Below, one piece after another: positions 16,757 to 25,970 of a stretch of DNA of 64,000 nt. The position numbers were made by a program, and so were the translations under genes. How positions within the stretch are numbered: the stretch's first letter is position 1; every line of letters starts with the position of its first letter. The stretch covers positions 8,494,001-8,558,000 of the forward strand of contig NZ_JADBEF010000001.1 of assembly GCF_014873535.1 (NCBI RefSeq), given 5' to 3'. This DNA is from Nonomuraea africana. Its GTDB lineage: Bacteria > Actinomycetota > Actinomycetes > Streptosporangiales > Streptosporangiaceae. The notes under the pieces were generated by a model. The model was not told the DNA's origin, searched no databases, and saw nothing but the letters and a program-made list of their open reading frames with translations.

Positions 16757-17995
16757 ATGAACATGGTTTCACCGGTCCGCGAAGCGAAGCCGGACCAGCC
16801 GTTCGCGGACCTGGTTTTCGTGGATGTCGTCATTCCGGTTCTGAACGAGGAGCGGGCGCTGCCCGGCTGCGTTCGCACTGTCCACTCGTTTCTGACTTCC
16901 TATTTCCCCGCCGGCTGGCGTATCACCATCGTCGACAACGGCAGCACGGACGGCACCTGGAAATTGTGCCAGGAATTCGCCGACACGGTTCCCGGAATTC
17001 ACGCGATGCGGCTGGGGGAGCGCGGAAAGGGCGCGGCGATCAAGGCGGCGTGGACGGCCAGCCCCGCCGACGTGCTGGTCTTCATGGACGTGGACCTCTC
17101 CACGGACCTGCGCGGCCTGCTGCCGCTGGTGGCGGCCGTGGCCTCGGGGCACTGCGAGATCGCCATCGGCACGCGACTCGGCCACGGGGCCAGGATCCGG
17201 CGCGGGCTGAAGCGGGAGCTGATCTCCCGGATGTACAACGGCGTGCTCCGGGTCGGGTTCTCGGCCAGGTTCAGCGACGCCACCTGTGGGTTCAAGGCGG
17301 CGAAGGCGGAGGTGATCCGCCCCGTCCTCGACAGGGTCGCCGACACGGGCTGGTTCTTCGACACCGAGCTCCTGCTGGTGGCGCAGTACAACGGCGTGCG
17401 CATCCGCGAGGTGCCCGTCGACTGGGTGGAGGACGCCGACACACGGGTCAACGTCTGGCGGACGGCGGCGGAGGACGTGCGCGGCCTGGTCAGGGTCTCG
17501 CGGGCGATGGCCACGGGCGCGGCCTGGGCGGAGGTTCCGCCGATCCCGGAGCTGCGTCCCGCCCATCCTGACGCGGCCCTGCCGGTCCCCAGACTCGAGA
17601 CCCTGCGAAAGGTCACGCTGTTCGCGCTGGTCGGCCTGGCCTCGACGGTCGTGCACATGCTGCTGTATCTCACCGCCCGCCAGATGGCGGGGCCAGGCCT
17701 GGCGAACCTGGTCGCGCTGGCCCTGACGTCCCTGGCCAACACCGAGGCGAACCGCAGATGGACCTTCAACCGGCCCGGCGGCCACCGCGTGGTCATGCAC
17801 CTGCGGGCGGCGCTGCTGTTCTTCCTCACCTACGCCGTGACCACCGGGTCCGTCGGCCTCGCCCTGCACGAATGGCCTGAGCTGCCGCGCCTCGCGGAGG
17901 GCGGGATCCTGCTGGCGGTCTCCATCGCCATGGCGATCCTGCGTTTCACGCTCCTGGACCGCTGGGTGTTCAGGTCTTCGGGGGGACGTCCGTGA
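16757..17995 (+). CDS. GT2 polyprenol-phosphate-sugar synthase fused to a GtrA domain
   Basis: 412 residues in two parts. Residues 20-245 are a GT2 domain of the ALG5/DPM type with DVVIPVLNEE, VDNGSTDGT, MDVDLSTDLRGL and WVEDADTRVN. Residues about 285-410 are a four-span GtrA domain starting TLRKVTLFALVGLAS and ending RFTLLDRWVF. One protein could therefore both make a polyprenyl-phosphate sugar and help present it on the outer face. In this window the same two functions also occur as separate genes (14784 and 7390). The stop overlaps the GTG start of the next membrane protein, a likely user of the product. Confidence 0.9.
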   Translation: MNMVSPVREAKPDQPFADLVFVDVVIPVLNEERALPGCVRTVHSFLTSYFPAGWRITIVDNGSTDGTWKLCQEFADTVPGIHAMRLGERGKGAAIKAAWTASPADVLVFMDVDLSTDLRGLLPLVAAVASGHCEIAIGTRLGHGARIRRGLKRELISRMYNGVLRVGFSARFSDATCGFKAAKAEVIRPVLDRVADTGWFFDTELLLVAQYNGVRIREVPVDWVEDADTRVNVWRTAAEDVRGLVRVSRAMATGAAWAEVPPIPELRPAHPDAALPVPRLETLRKVTLFALVGLASTVVHMLLYLTARQMAGPGLANLVALALTSLANTEANRRWTFNRPGGHRVVMHLRAALLFFLTYAVTTGSVGLALHEWPELPRLAEGGILLAVSIAMAILRFTLLDRWVFRSSGGRP

Positions 17996-19395
17996 ACCTC
18001 GTGCTCGTTCGACGGATCCGCGGCCTGCGGCTGGAGGCCGTCGCCTGGGTGGTCGCCGGGCTGTTCGTCGCCTTCGGCGGCGTGGTCGCCTTCTTCGGGC
18101 TGTTCGTCAGGCCCGCCTCCGACGACTACCGCCTGGCCACCTTCACCAGGGAGGGCGGCCTGCCGGGCATCATCGCCATCTTCCACACGAACCTCACCGG
18201 GCGGGTGGGGAATGCCTTCCTCGCCGGACTGGTCTACTTCGAGCCCGAGCTCGGGATGCGCTCGATCGGCCTGCTGTCCTACGCCGGCCTCGCCGCCGCC
18301 GTGGGCCTGCTGTCGCACGGGGTGGCGAAGCAGCTGGGCGCGCGCGGTGCGACGGCGCCGGTCCTGCTGGGCCTCGGAGCCGCGGCGATCATCCTGATGG
18401 ACCAGCCGCGCGCCTACCAGACCCTCTACTGGGCGCCAGGGGTGATCACCCACACCATCCCGCCGATCCTGCTCATCGCCATGTGCGGCATGGCGCTGGC
18501 GGCACGGACCCGCAGGGCCAGGATCGCCGCCAACGTGACCGGCCTGGCCGGAGGGCTCTTCCTCGGGACGGTGAGCGAGTCGATCACACTGGTCGGGCTC
18601 GTCCTGGGGGCGCTGTCGGCCGTCACCTACGTGCTCGTCCGGCGCGGCAGGTCACTCCTGCTCACCTTCATGGCATGTCTCAACGCGGGCCTCTGCGCGG
18701 GCCTGGCCGTCATCTGGACCACCCCGGCGGGCGCGAAGCGGCGCAGGGACGAGAGCCCCTTCGCCCTGGAGGTCTTCCAGGACGCGGCCACCATGGCGGC
18801 GGCGGCGCTGCGCCAGGTGCTGGTGAACTCCGCGCCGCTGGCCGCCGTGGCGGTGGGCCTGCTGGTGGGTCTCGTGGTCCGGGTGGAACTGCGCGTCACC
18901 GCCTCGCGGCTGGCGTGGCTCGTGCTGTGCCCGGCGCTCGCGGTCGTGGGTTCGGCGTTCGCCGTGCAGTACGCCCTCCGGTTCGGGTACGGTCCGGACC
19001 CCGGCTGGGTCCCCTACCGGGCGTGGCTCAACTTCACGTTCGTGCTCCAGCTCGCGGGCGTCTGGTACGGCGTCCTCCTCGCGACCGTCATGTGGCGCCA
19101 GAGCGTACGGCGCGCGGTGACGGCCGCGGCGTGCTCTGTGCTGCTCGTCGCCGCGGTGGCCGACTACGCGGAGGACCTGCGGCGTCTGGGCAGGAAGATG
19201 ATCGTCAGGTCCGTCGCGTGGGACCTGCAGGCCGCCAGGATCGAGCGGCTGCGCGACCAGGGGCAGCGGATCGTCCCCTACCGGCCGCTGCAGATCGCCT
19301 CGCTCAGCGAGCCGTTCCTCGTGCCGCCGGCGCATACCTGGATCAGTAACTCGGTGGCCGCCTACCACCGGATCGACCGGCTCTATCCGCAGTAG
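17992..19395 (+). CDS. Multi-pass membrane protein, GT-C-like (DUF6056-type)
   Basis: 467 residues with about ten membrane spans. After the first span comes VRPASDDYRLATF, then NLTGRVGNAF; the paired acidic residues in the first outer loop and the GR block are the pattern of DUF6056/GtrII-like putative glucosyltransferases. The gene starts at a GTG overlapping the GT2-GtrA fusion stop, so the lipid-linked sugar maker and this enzyme are probably coupled. A C-terminal outer tail contains PPAHTWISNSVAAYHR. Activity and sugar are inferred, not shown. Confidence 0.82.
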   Translation: MNLVLVRRIRGLRLEAVAWVVAGLFVAFGGVVAFFGLFVRPASDDYRLATFTREGGLPGIIAIFHTNLTGRVGNAFLAGLVYFEPELGMRSIGLLSYAGLAAAVGLLSHGVAKQLGARGATAPVLLGLGAAAIILMDQPRAYQTLYWAPGVITHTIPPILLIAMCGMALAARTRRARIAANVTGLAGGLFLGTVSESITLVGLVLGALSAVTYVLVRRGRSLLLTFMACLNAGLCAGLAVIWTTPAGAKRRRDESPFALEVFQDAATMAAAALRQVLVNSAPLAAVAVGLLVGLVVRVELRVTASRLAWLVLCPALAVVGSAFAVQYALRFGYGPDPGWVPYRAWLNFTFVLQLAGVWYGVLLATVMWRQSVRRAVTAAACSVLLVAAVADYAEDLRRLGRKMIVRSVAWDLQAARIERLRDQGQRIVPYRPLQIASLSEPFLVPPAHTWISNSVAAYHRIDRLYPQ

Positions 19396-19422
19396 TCATG
19401 TCATTTGTGAGGGAGCGTTCGC

Positions 19423-22400
19423 ATGTCCGCGATCTTGAGCGTCGTTGTGCCCTTCTACAACGTGGAGCACTATCTCGATGAATGTCTGGAGTCGATCGCC
19501 ACACAGACGCTGTCCGACCTCGAGGTCTTCCTGGTCGACGACGGATCCACCGACAACAGCGCGGTCATCGCCAAGGCGTGGGTGGAGAGGGACGGCCGGT
19601 TCCGGCTGATCCAGCAGGAGAACCGCGGTCCCGGCCTCGCCCGCAACACGGGCCTCGACCGGATCGGCGGAACGTACCTGGCGTTCGCCGACGGCGACGA
19701 CATCGTGCGGCGTGGCGCCTACGCGGCGTTGGTCGAATCCCTCGAGAGCAGCGGCTCGGATCTCGCGTGCGGAGGCGTGCGCCGTCTCTCCTCCGGCCAG
19801 GAGGTGCCCTCGTCGCTGCACGACAAGGCGCTGCCTCCAGCGGAGAAGCGCACCCACCTGCGCCACCATCCGCAGCTCCTGCGGGACCGCACCGTGTGGA
19901 ACAAGGTGTACCGCCGCTCGTTCTGGGAGTCCAGGGGCTTCCGCTTCCCCGCCGGGATCTACGAGGACGTCGCGCTGGCCGTGGCGGCCCACGTGCACGC
20001 CGGCGCGGTTGACGTCGTCGACGACGTCGTCTACCTGTGGCGCCGGCGCGAGCGCGGCCGCGGAGAGCCGTCCACCACCCAGAACCGCGAGGAGCTCCCC
20101 AACCTGCTGGCCCGCTTCGAGGCGCTGGGCGAGCTGCGGTCGGTCGTGTCCGCCCATCTCCCCGAGCTCCTCCCCGAGCTGGACGCGCAGGTGCTCGAGA
20201 CGGACCTGAAGATGGCGGTGGAGGCGGTCACCTCCATGGAGCAGGACGAGCGTGAGGTGGCGCTCGACCGGATACAGACCTTCCTCGCCGCCGCCGACCT
20301 GCGCCTGCTCAAGTCGCTGCCCGTCGGCGACCGGCTCAAGCTGTACCTGGCGCGGCACCGCAGGGTCGACGAGCTCTGCGAGGTCTTCGCCCTGGAGCGC
20401 GACGACCTGCCGACGGTGAAGGCGGTGCGCAAGGGCCTCCTCCGCCCGCGGTTGTACCTCACCTATCCCTTCTTCGGCGACTCCAAGGTAAAGGTGCCGA
20501 TCGACCTCTACGAGGTCGACGAGGAGCTGGAGCTGCAGGCCAAGGTCGACAGGGTCGCCTGGGAGTCGGGCAGGCTGACGATCGAGGGGCACGCCTACAT
20601 CGACCGGCTGGAGATGGCCGCTCCCGAGTCCGCGAAGATCGAGGTCGAGCTGCGCAACGCGAAGACCAACGACGCGATCCCGCTGGCGATCGAGCGGGTC
20701 GCCCGCCCCGACGTGACGGCCAAGGCGGGGCACGCCGCGGTCTGCTACGACTGGTCGGGCTTCACCACGCGGATCGACTGCGGCGAAGGGCTGCTCCGCA
20801 AGCCGGGCAACTGGGACCTGTGGGTCACGGTCGAGTCGCACGGGCTCAAGCGGGTGAACCGCGTGCCGGGACCCGTCCACGGCTATCTCGACGTGTGGAT
20901 GGACAACGAGCTGCGGCTGCGCGTGCCACCGAAGGGCGGACAGCGCTTCCAGATCAGGGTGAACACCCCGGTGGCCCGGGTGGAGCGGGTCGTGGCGGGC
21001 GCGTCGGGATTCGAGCTGAGCTGCCGGATCGGGTCGCGCCCCGGCAGTACGGCCGAGGTCACCGTGCGCGGCGCCGGCGACCTGAGGTTCCCCGTCGAGC
21101 TGGACGCCGAGGGCGCCTTCGACGTCGTGATCCCCTACGAGTCGCTGCTGCGGCACCCGCGCGGCGACGCGCCGACCTGGGAGATCGTCGTGGCGGGCGG
21201 CGGCGCGAGCTCCCGCCTGGCCGGTTCCGACGGGCTGGCGGCGCGATGGATCGCGCCCTCAGGCGCCGAGCTGGCGCTGGAGTGCACCCGCCACGGCTTC
21301 CTGTACGCCACATGGCGTGACGCGCGCCCGGTCGTCGACGAGCTCGAATGGGACGAGGGGGGCGGCCTCGTCCTGTCCGGTGAGCACGCACGGGACGCAC
21401 GCCCGTCGAGGTTGGTGGTCCGCCGCCGCCGTTCGACGGCGACCAGGTCGGTGCCGCTGGTATGGCGGGGCGCGCGCTTCCACGCGCGGCTGCCTGTGGC
21501 GGCGCTGCCGTCGCAGGGCGGCGAGCTCCCGCTGGCGACCGGGCTCTGGGACGTCCTCATGGAGGTCGAGGACGGAGCCGTCCCGCTCAGAGTGGGGCAC
21601 GCGACGCTCGGCACGCTGTCGGAGTGGCACGTGGCCGGATCGCACACCTTCTCCGTGACCTCGCAGGAGGGAGACACGCTCGCGGTGCGCTCACGCGTGG
21701 CGCTGGGTCCCGGCGAGCGCGGCAAGTACGCCCAGCGCGTGCTGCGCGAGGGGACCGCGGCCCGGCCGCTGAAGCGCGACCTCGTGCTCTTCCACAGCTA
21801 CGAGGGAAGGCAGTACTCCTGCAACCCCAGGGCCGTCTTCGAGGAACTGCGCCGCAGGGACGTGGGCGCCGAGCTGGTGTGGGTCTCCAGGGACGGCCAG
21901 TTCGCCCCGCCCGAGGGCGCCGAGGTCGTCATGAAGGGCTCCCGCCGCCATCACGAGGTCCGCAGCTCCGCGGGCCTCGTCGTCAGCAACTGGTCGCAGC
22001 GGGACCTCGAGGCTAAGCCGGACGGCCAGCTCTACCTGCAGACCTGGCACGGGACCCCGCTCAAGAAGCTTGGCTACGACCTGAAGGTCACGCCGTTCAG
22101 GCGGGCCGAGTCCTTCAGGTGGATCAAGAACGACGTGCCGCTGTGGGACTTCCTGGTCTCTCCCAGCGCCTTCGCCACGGGCATCATGCGCCGCGCCTAC
22201 GACTACCGGGGCGAGGTCCTGGAGGTCGGCTATCCGCGCAACGACCTGTTCCGGGCGGCCGACCGCGACGAGCGGGCGGCGGCCGTGCGCAGAAGTCTCG
22301 GCATCGAGCCCGGCAAGAAGGTGGTGCTCTACGCGCCCACCTGGCGCGACGACCAGCACGTCAGCGCCGGCAAGCGGCTCTTCCACCTGGAGCTCGACCT

Positions 22401-22863
22401 GGAGCGCGCCAGGCAGGCGCTGGGGGAGGACCACGTCATTCTCGTGCGCGCCCACTATCTGGTGACCGACCGGCCCTCCTTCCCCAAGGGGAACTTCGCG
22501 ATCGACGTCACGCACTACCCGGACATCGCCGAGCTGTACCTGATCTCCGACGTCCTGGTCACCGACTACTCCTCGGCGATGTTCGATTACGCCAACACGG
22601 GCCGGCCGATGATTTTCTTTGCCTACGATCTCCAAAACTACCGGGACGATGCGCGCGGCTTCTATCTCGACTTCGAGGCGACGGTTCCCGGGCCGATCCT
22701 GGAGGAGTCGGATCAGGTGATCGAGGCCATCGCCGGCCTGCCGGAGACCGCGGACGCCTTCGCCGGCAGGTACGCGTCGTTCCTGCGCACGTACTGCCCC
22801 CACGACGACGGAAAGGCCACGCGGAGGGTGGTCGATCGCATTCTCTCGACCGGAATCCTCTGA
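19423..22863 (+). CDS. Bifunctional GT2 glycosyltransferase / CDP-glycerol-type glycerophosphotransferase, copy 3
   Basis: 1146 residues. The GT-A domain has VVPFYNVEHYL, VDDGSTDNS and FADGDD; an EGHAYI beta module lies near 388; the C-terminal glycerophosphotransferase has QTWHGTPLKKLGYD (about 873), LVRAHYL and VTDYSSAMFDYANTGRP (about 1046). The His in LVRAHYL corresponds to the second conserved histidine of TagF-like enzymes. The ATG has a GAGGGAGC ribosome site. It has the same length as copy 2 but clearly diverged sequence, so the two are old paralogues, not a recent duplication. It is followed by the CDP-alcohol phosphatidyltransferase gene. Confidence 0.92.
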   Translation: MSAILSVVVPFYNVEHYLDECLESIATQTLSDLEVFLVDDGSTDNSAVIAKAWVERDGRFRLIQQENRGPGLARNTGLDRIGGTYLAFADGDDIVRRGAYAALVESLESSGSDLACGGVRRLSSGQEVPSSLHDKALPPAEKRTHLRHHPQLLRDRTVWNKVYRRSFWESRGFRFPAGIYEDVALAVAAHVHAGAVDVVDDVVYLWRRRERGRGEPSTTQNREELPNLLARFEALGELRSVVSAHLPELLPELDAQVLETDLKMAVEAVTSMEQDEREVALDRIQTFLAAADLRLLKSLPVGDRLKLYLARHRRVDELCEVFALERDDLPTVKAVRKGLLRPRLYLTYPFFGDSKVKVPIDLYEVDEELELQAKVDRVAWESGRLTIEGHAYIDRLEMAAPESAKIEVELRNAKTNDAIPLAIERVARPDVTAKAGHAAVCYDWSGFTTRIDCGEGLLRKPGNWDLWVTVESHGLKRVNRVPGPVHGYLDVWMDNELRLRVPPKGGQRFQIRVNTPVARVERVVAGASGFELSCRIGSRPGSTAEVTVRGAGDLRFPVELDAEGAFDVVIPYESLLRHPRGDAPTWEIVVAGGGASSRLAGSDGLAARWIAPSGAELALECTRHGFLYATWRDARPVVDELEWDEGGGLVLSGEHARDARPSRLVVRRRRSTATRSVPLVWRGARFHARLPVAALPSQGGELPLATGLWDVLMEVEDGAVPLRVGHATLGTLSEWHVAGSHTFSVTSQEGDTLAVRSRVALGPGERGKYAQRVLREGTAARPLKRDLVLFHSYEGRQYSCNPRAVFEELRRRDVGAELVWVSRDGQFAPPEGAEVVMKGSRRHHEVRSSAGLVVSNWSQRDLEAKPDGQLYLQTWHGTPLKKLGYDLKVTPFRRAESFRWIKNDVPLWDFLVSPSAFATGIMRRAYDYRGEVLEVGYPRNDLFRAADRDERAAAVRRSLGIEPGKKVVLYAPTWRDDQHVSAGKRLFHLELDLERARQALGEDHVILVRAHYLVTDRPSFPKGNFAIDVTHYPDIAELYLISDVLVTDYSSAMFDYANTGRPMIFFAYDLQNYRDDARGFYLDFEATVPGPILEESDQVIEAIAGLPETADAFAGRYASFLRTYCPHDDGKATRRVVDRILSTGIL

Positions 22864-22967
22864 TAGGCGATCTACCTTGGCTATGGTCCGTGCCCGGTTG
22901 GTCAAGAAGCGGCATGAACATTCTCCAGTAGTTCCAGAGAGTAATCGAAGAACAACGTTGTGTCGTC

Positions 22968-23900
22968 ATGCTGGTACCCATGAGGACCTACTCGCTCGAT
23001 GACGTCTACGCGACATGCAAGCGGAGAGACTCCTGGTGGACCGTGTACTTCGTCGACCCGGTCGCCTGCCGGGCCGCTTTGCTCGTCGGGAACCGAACGA
23101 ACATCACGCCGAACGCGATCACGGTCTTCTCGCTGGTTCTCGGCATGGCGTCCGCAGGGTGCCTGGCGGCCGGTCAGCTCGCCGCGGGGGCGGTGCTGTT
23201 CTACCTGAGCTTCATGGTCGACTGTGTCGACGGCAAGATCGCCCGCCTCAAGGGCACGGGGACGCCGTTCGGCCTGTGGCTCGACTTCATGGGTGACCGG
23301 ATCAGGGAGTTGTGCTGTGCCACCGGGCTGGCCTACGGACAGTACGCGGCGACGGGGAACGTCGACTTCATCGTGCTCGGCGTCGCCGTGGTCGTACTCG
23401 ACCTTTTCAGGTACGTCAACGCGCCGCAGATGAAGCGGGTCAGGGATGCGATCAGGGAAGCCAACGCCGCCAGGACGCCGCCCCCGCCGGGACCACATGA
23501 GCCACTGCCGCACCAGTCGTTCTCGCACTCGCCGGTGCCGCACCAGCTGGGGGCGCTGACCGTGCGGTCGCACCCTGTGGCGGCACAACCTTCGCGGCCG
23601 CCGCGGTCCCGCAAGTCGCGGCGTCGGCTGCTGCGCAGGTTCAACAAGGCCCTCGCCAGGCGGAGGGTCAGAACGCACCTGATCAGCGGCATCGAGTTCC
23701 ACGCGGCGGTCTTCGTCATCGCGCCGCTGCTGGGGCAGGCGGCACTCATCCCTGTCACGTCGGTCATAAGCGTCCTGTTCGTGGCCAACGAGATCTTCCT
23801 TATCTATCGGATGTGGCTCTTCACCCGCAGCTACAGCGCGGTCCCCAAGCCGGAGAAGAGCCGAGAGCACGCGCCAATCGGGGGTTCACCAAATGTCTGA
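22968..23900 (+). CDS. CDP-alcohol phosphatidyltransferase family membrane protein
   Basis: 310 residues. The family signature is complete: VDCVDGKIARLKG followed by FGLWLDFMGD (about 84-110), giving the four aspartates that bind metal and the CDP-alcohol. The membrane core is interrupted after about residue 165 by a Pro/His/Arg-rich stretch of about 60 residues (TPPPPGPHEP, then many Arg/Lys), with the last two spans after it. These enzymes exchange CMP of a CDP-alcohol for an acceptor hydroxyl (phosphoglycerol or inositol-phosphate type products). Starts at 22968 and 22980 are both possible, with no clear ribosome site. It overlaps the sulfotransferase by 8 bp, implying a joint role in lipid or polymer head-group modification. 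Confidence 0.85.
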   Translation: MLVPMRTYSLDDVYATCKRRDSWWTVYFVDPVACRAALLVGNRTNITPNAITVFSLVLGMASAGCLAAGQLAAGAVLFYLSFMVDCVDGKIARLKGTGTPFGLWLDFMGDRIRELCCATGLAYGQYAATGNVDFIVLGVAVVVLDLFRYVNAPQMKRVRDAIREANAARTPPPPGPHEPLPHQSFSHSPVPHQLGALTVRSHPVAAQPSRPPRSRKSRRRLLRRFNKALARRRVRTHLISGIEFHAAVFVIAPLLGQAALIPVTSVISVLFVANEIFLIYRMWLFTRSYSAVPKPEKSREHAPIGGSPNV

Positions 23901-24936
23901 CAGGCCGGTATTCGTCGTTGGCTGTCCACGTTCGGGCACCACGCTGCTGCAGCTGATGCTTCACTCGCACTCGAGGATCGCGGTGCCGCCAGAGACCAGG
24001 TTCGTCGGGTCCGCATACAACAAGCGTCGCACCTTCGGCGACATGCGGCTGGCCAGCAGGCGTCTCGCGCTGGCCGAGTGGATGACTGGCGAGCGAACGA
24101 AGTTCCGTGAGCTGGGCGTTGACAAGGACGAGTTCATCAGGCAGGCGGTCGACGGGCCCGGCTCGCTCGGCTCGGTGATCGGCACCGCGTTCAAGATGTA
24201 CGCCGACCGCTTCGGCAAGGCCAGGTGGGGCGACAAGCGCCCAAGTTACGTCAAGCAGGTGGACATACTGGTCAGGCTGTTCCCTGACGCGCAGTTCGTG
24301 CACCTGATCAGGGACGGCCGCGACTGCGTCTCCTCGCTGAAGGAGATGCCGTGGTTCACGCACGACTCCTTCCACGCGATGTCCATCTGGGCGGAGGCGA
24401 TCGACGCCGGCCGGAGGCTGCGCAAGATCATGCCGGAGGACAGCTACTACGAGCTGCGCTACGAGGACCTGACCGATGACCCCGCGACGGAGCTGAAGAA
24501 GCTCTGTTACTTCCTCGAAGAGGACTTCGAGCCCGCGATGTGCTCACCGCATGAGGTGGCCAGCGTCGCCGTGCCCGTCCACAAGGTGTGGCACAGCAAC
24601 ACGCACGGCGAGGTCACCAAGGCACGGGTGGGCAGTTGGGCCAACCGGCTGGACGCCTGGGAGATCAGGCTGGCCGAGCAGGTGCTCGGTGAGAGGCTTG
24701 AGGACCTCGGCTACGAGCTCTCTGGCGCGCCGAAGCCGGCCAAGGAGCACCTGCTGACCTTCCAGAAGACCGTACAGAAGCGGCGCAGGGCGCGGCTGCG
24801 CAAGCACATGCGCGACCGTTTCATCAGGCTGCGCGAGCCCGGCCCGGTGGCGGCGCTGCTGACCTCTGGTCAGCGCGCGGTGGCCGGACTCCCGCAGCAG
24901 CGCATCGAGTCGGAGCTGCCTCAGCGCGTCATGTGA
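23893..24936 (+). CDS. Sulfotransferase family protein
   Basis: 347 residues with the 5'-phosphosulfate loop GCPRSGTTLLQLML (residues 10-23) and the 3'-phosphate motif LIRDGRDCVSSL (about 138), which together define PAPS-dependent sulfotransferases. ELRYEDL near 195 is the usual third conserved block. There is no signal peptide, so it acts in the cytoplasm on a lipid- or nucleotide-linked intermediate. It overlaps the CDP-alcohol phosphatidyltransferase by 8 bp and overlaps the convergent GT4 by 16 bp. Its position suggests sulfation of the locus's glycan or glycolipid; the acceptor is unknown. No PAPS synthesis genes are in the window. Confidence 0.88.
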   Translation: MSDRPVFVVGCPRSGTTLLQLMLHSHSRIAVPPETRFVGSAYNKRRTFGDMRLASRRLALAEWMTGERTKFRELGVDKDEFIRQAVDGPGSLGSVIGTAFKMYADRFGKARWGDKRPSYVKQVDILVRLFPDAQFVHLIRDGRDCVSSLKEMPWFTHDSFHAMSIWAEAIDAGRRLRKIMPEDSYYELRYEDLTDDPATELKKLCYFLEEDFEPAMCSPHEVASVAVPVHKVWHSNTHGEVTKARVGSWANRLDAWEIRLAEQVLGERLEDLGYELSGAPKPAKEHLLTFQKTVQKRRRARLRKHMRDRFIRLREPGPVAALLTSGQRAVAGLPQQRIESELPQRVM

Positions 24937-25970
24937 GCGAAGAGCTGTTCCCAGCGGTCGAGGACGTGTTCGAGCCCGAACGCCTCGGTCCTGGCCCGAG
25001 CGGCGGCGCCCAGGCGCCGCCGCTCGTCGGCCGACCGCATCAGCTCGCCGAGCCTGTCGGCGAAGGCGGCCACGTCACCGGGCGGGGCCAGCAGCCCGCC
25101 GGTGGCGCGCACCCCGCCCGATACGTCGAAGGCGACGGAGGGCAGCCCGTGCGCGGCCGCCTCCAGCATCACCAGCGGCAGTCCCTCGTGCTCGCTCGAC
25201 AGCGCGAGGATCGACGCGGACCGGTACTCCCGCGTCATCGCGGCGGCGGGCAGCCGCCCCCTGAACACCACCCGGTCCCCGACGCCCTCCCGCGCGGCGT
25301 GCGAGCGCAGCCGCTCCTCCTCCGGGCCGTCGCCGATCAGGTGGAGCTCCCACGGTGCGGCCGAGGCCATGGCGAAGGCGCTGATCAGCCGGTCGAACCG
25401 CTTGACCCCCGCCAGTCTCCCCACGCCCAGTACCCGGGGAGCCTCCAGGGAGGAGACGGCGTCGGGCCAGAGCGTCAGCGGGTTCGGCAGGCTCCAGGTG
25501 TTGGGCAGCAGCGCGTGCTCCGAGAACAGCCACGCGTCGTCCTCGCTGAGGAAGACCGCCTGGTCGAGCGCGCCGTAGTGTCTCCTGATGGCGCCCAGGT
25601 GCGAGCACATGCGGGCGTGCTCGTAGGAGCCGTGATACTGCCCGATCAGCCGCATCCTGCCGGGCAGCCGCCCGGACAGACGCGTCACCACCCCGGGTGA
25701 GGTGAGGACGGCGAAGCCGGGCCCGATCCGCCCGAGCACCCTGTCCAGCCGGCGCTTCTCGAAGCGGGAGCGCCGCGCGGACCTGTTGATCACATGCCGC
25801 CGGTACAGCGGCCGCGAGACGTAGCGGAACGGGTCGGCCGCCCTGTGCAGGCCCACCACGTGCACGTCGTAGCCGCGGCCCGCCAGTCCCTGGGCGAGGG
25901 TGTGGGTGACCCGCTGGATCCCGCCGAGGGTGTCGGCGTCCATACACGCGAAGACCAGCGACCCCCTCAC
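24921..25970 (-). CDS. GT4-family glycosyltransferase (GT-B fold)
   Basis: 349 residues. The N-terminal half has the glycine loop DADTLGGIQRVTHTL; the C-terminal half has VLGVGRLAGVKRFDRLI, GDGPEEERL and the donor-site block SSEHEGLPLVMLEAAAHGLP (E-x7-E type), all standard for GT4 retaining transferases. It starts at a GTG whose bases overlap the stop of the upstream gene (GTGA); the longer open frame to 26726 is a shadow of that gene. It probably adds a hexose in the cytoplasm to the glycopolymer or its linkage unit. Confidence 0.9.
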   Translation of the reverse strand: MRGSLVFACMDADTLGGIQRVTHTLAQGLAGRGYDVHVVGLHRAADPFRYVSRPLYRRHVINRSARRSRFEKRRLDRVLGRIGPGFAVLTSPGVVTRLSGRLPGRMRLIGQYHGSYEHARMCSHLGAIRRHYGALDQAVFLSEDDAWLFSEHALLPNTWSLPNPLTLWPDAVSSLEAPRVLGVGRLAGVKRFDRLISAFAMASAAPWELHLIGDGPEEERLRSHAAREGVGDRVVFRGRLPAAAMTREYRSASILALSSEHEGLPLVMLEAAAHGLPSVAFDVSGGVRATGGLLAPPGDVAAFADRLGELMRSADERRRLGAAARARTEAFGLEHVLDRWEQLFAHMTR

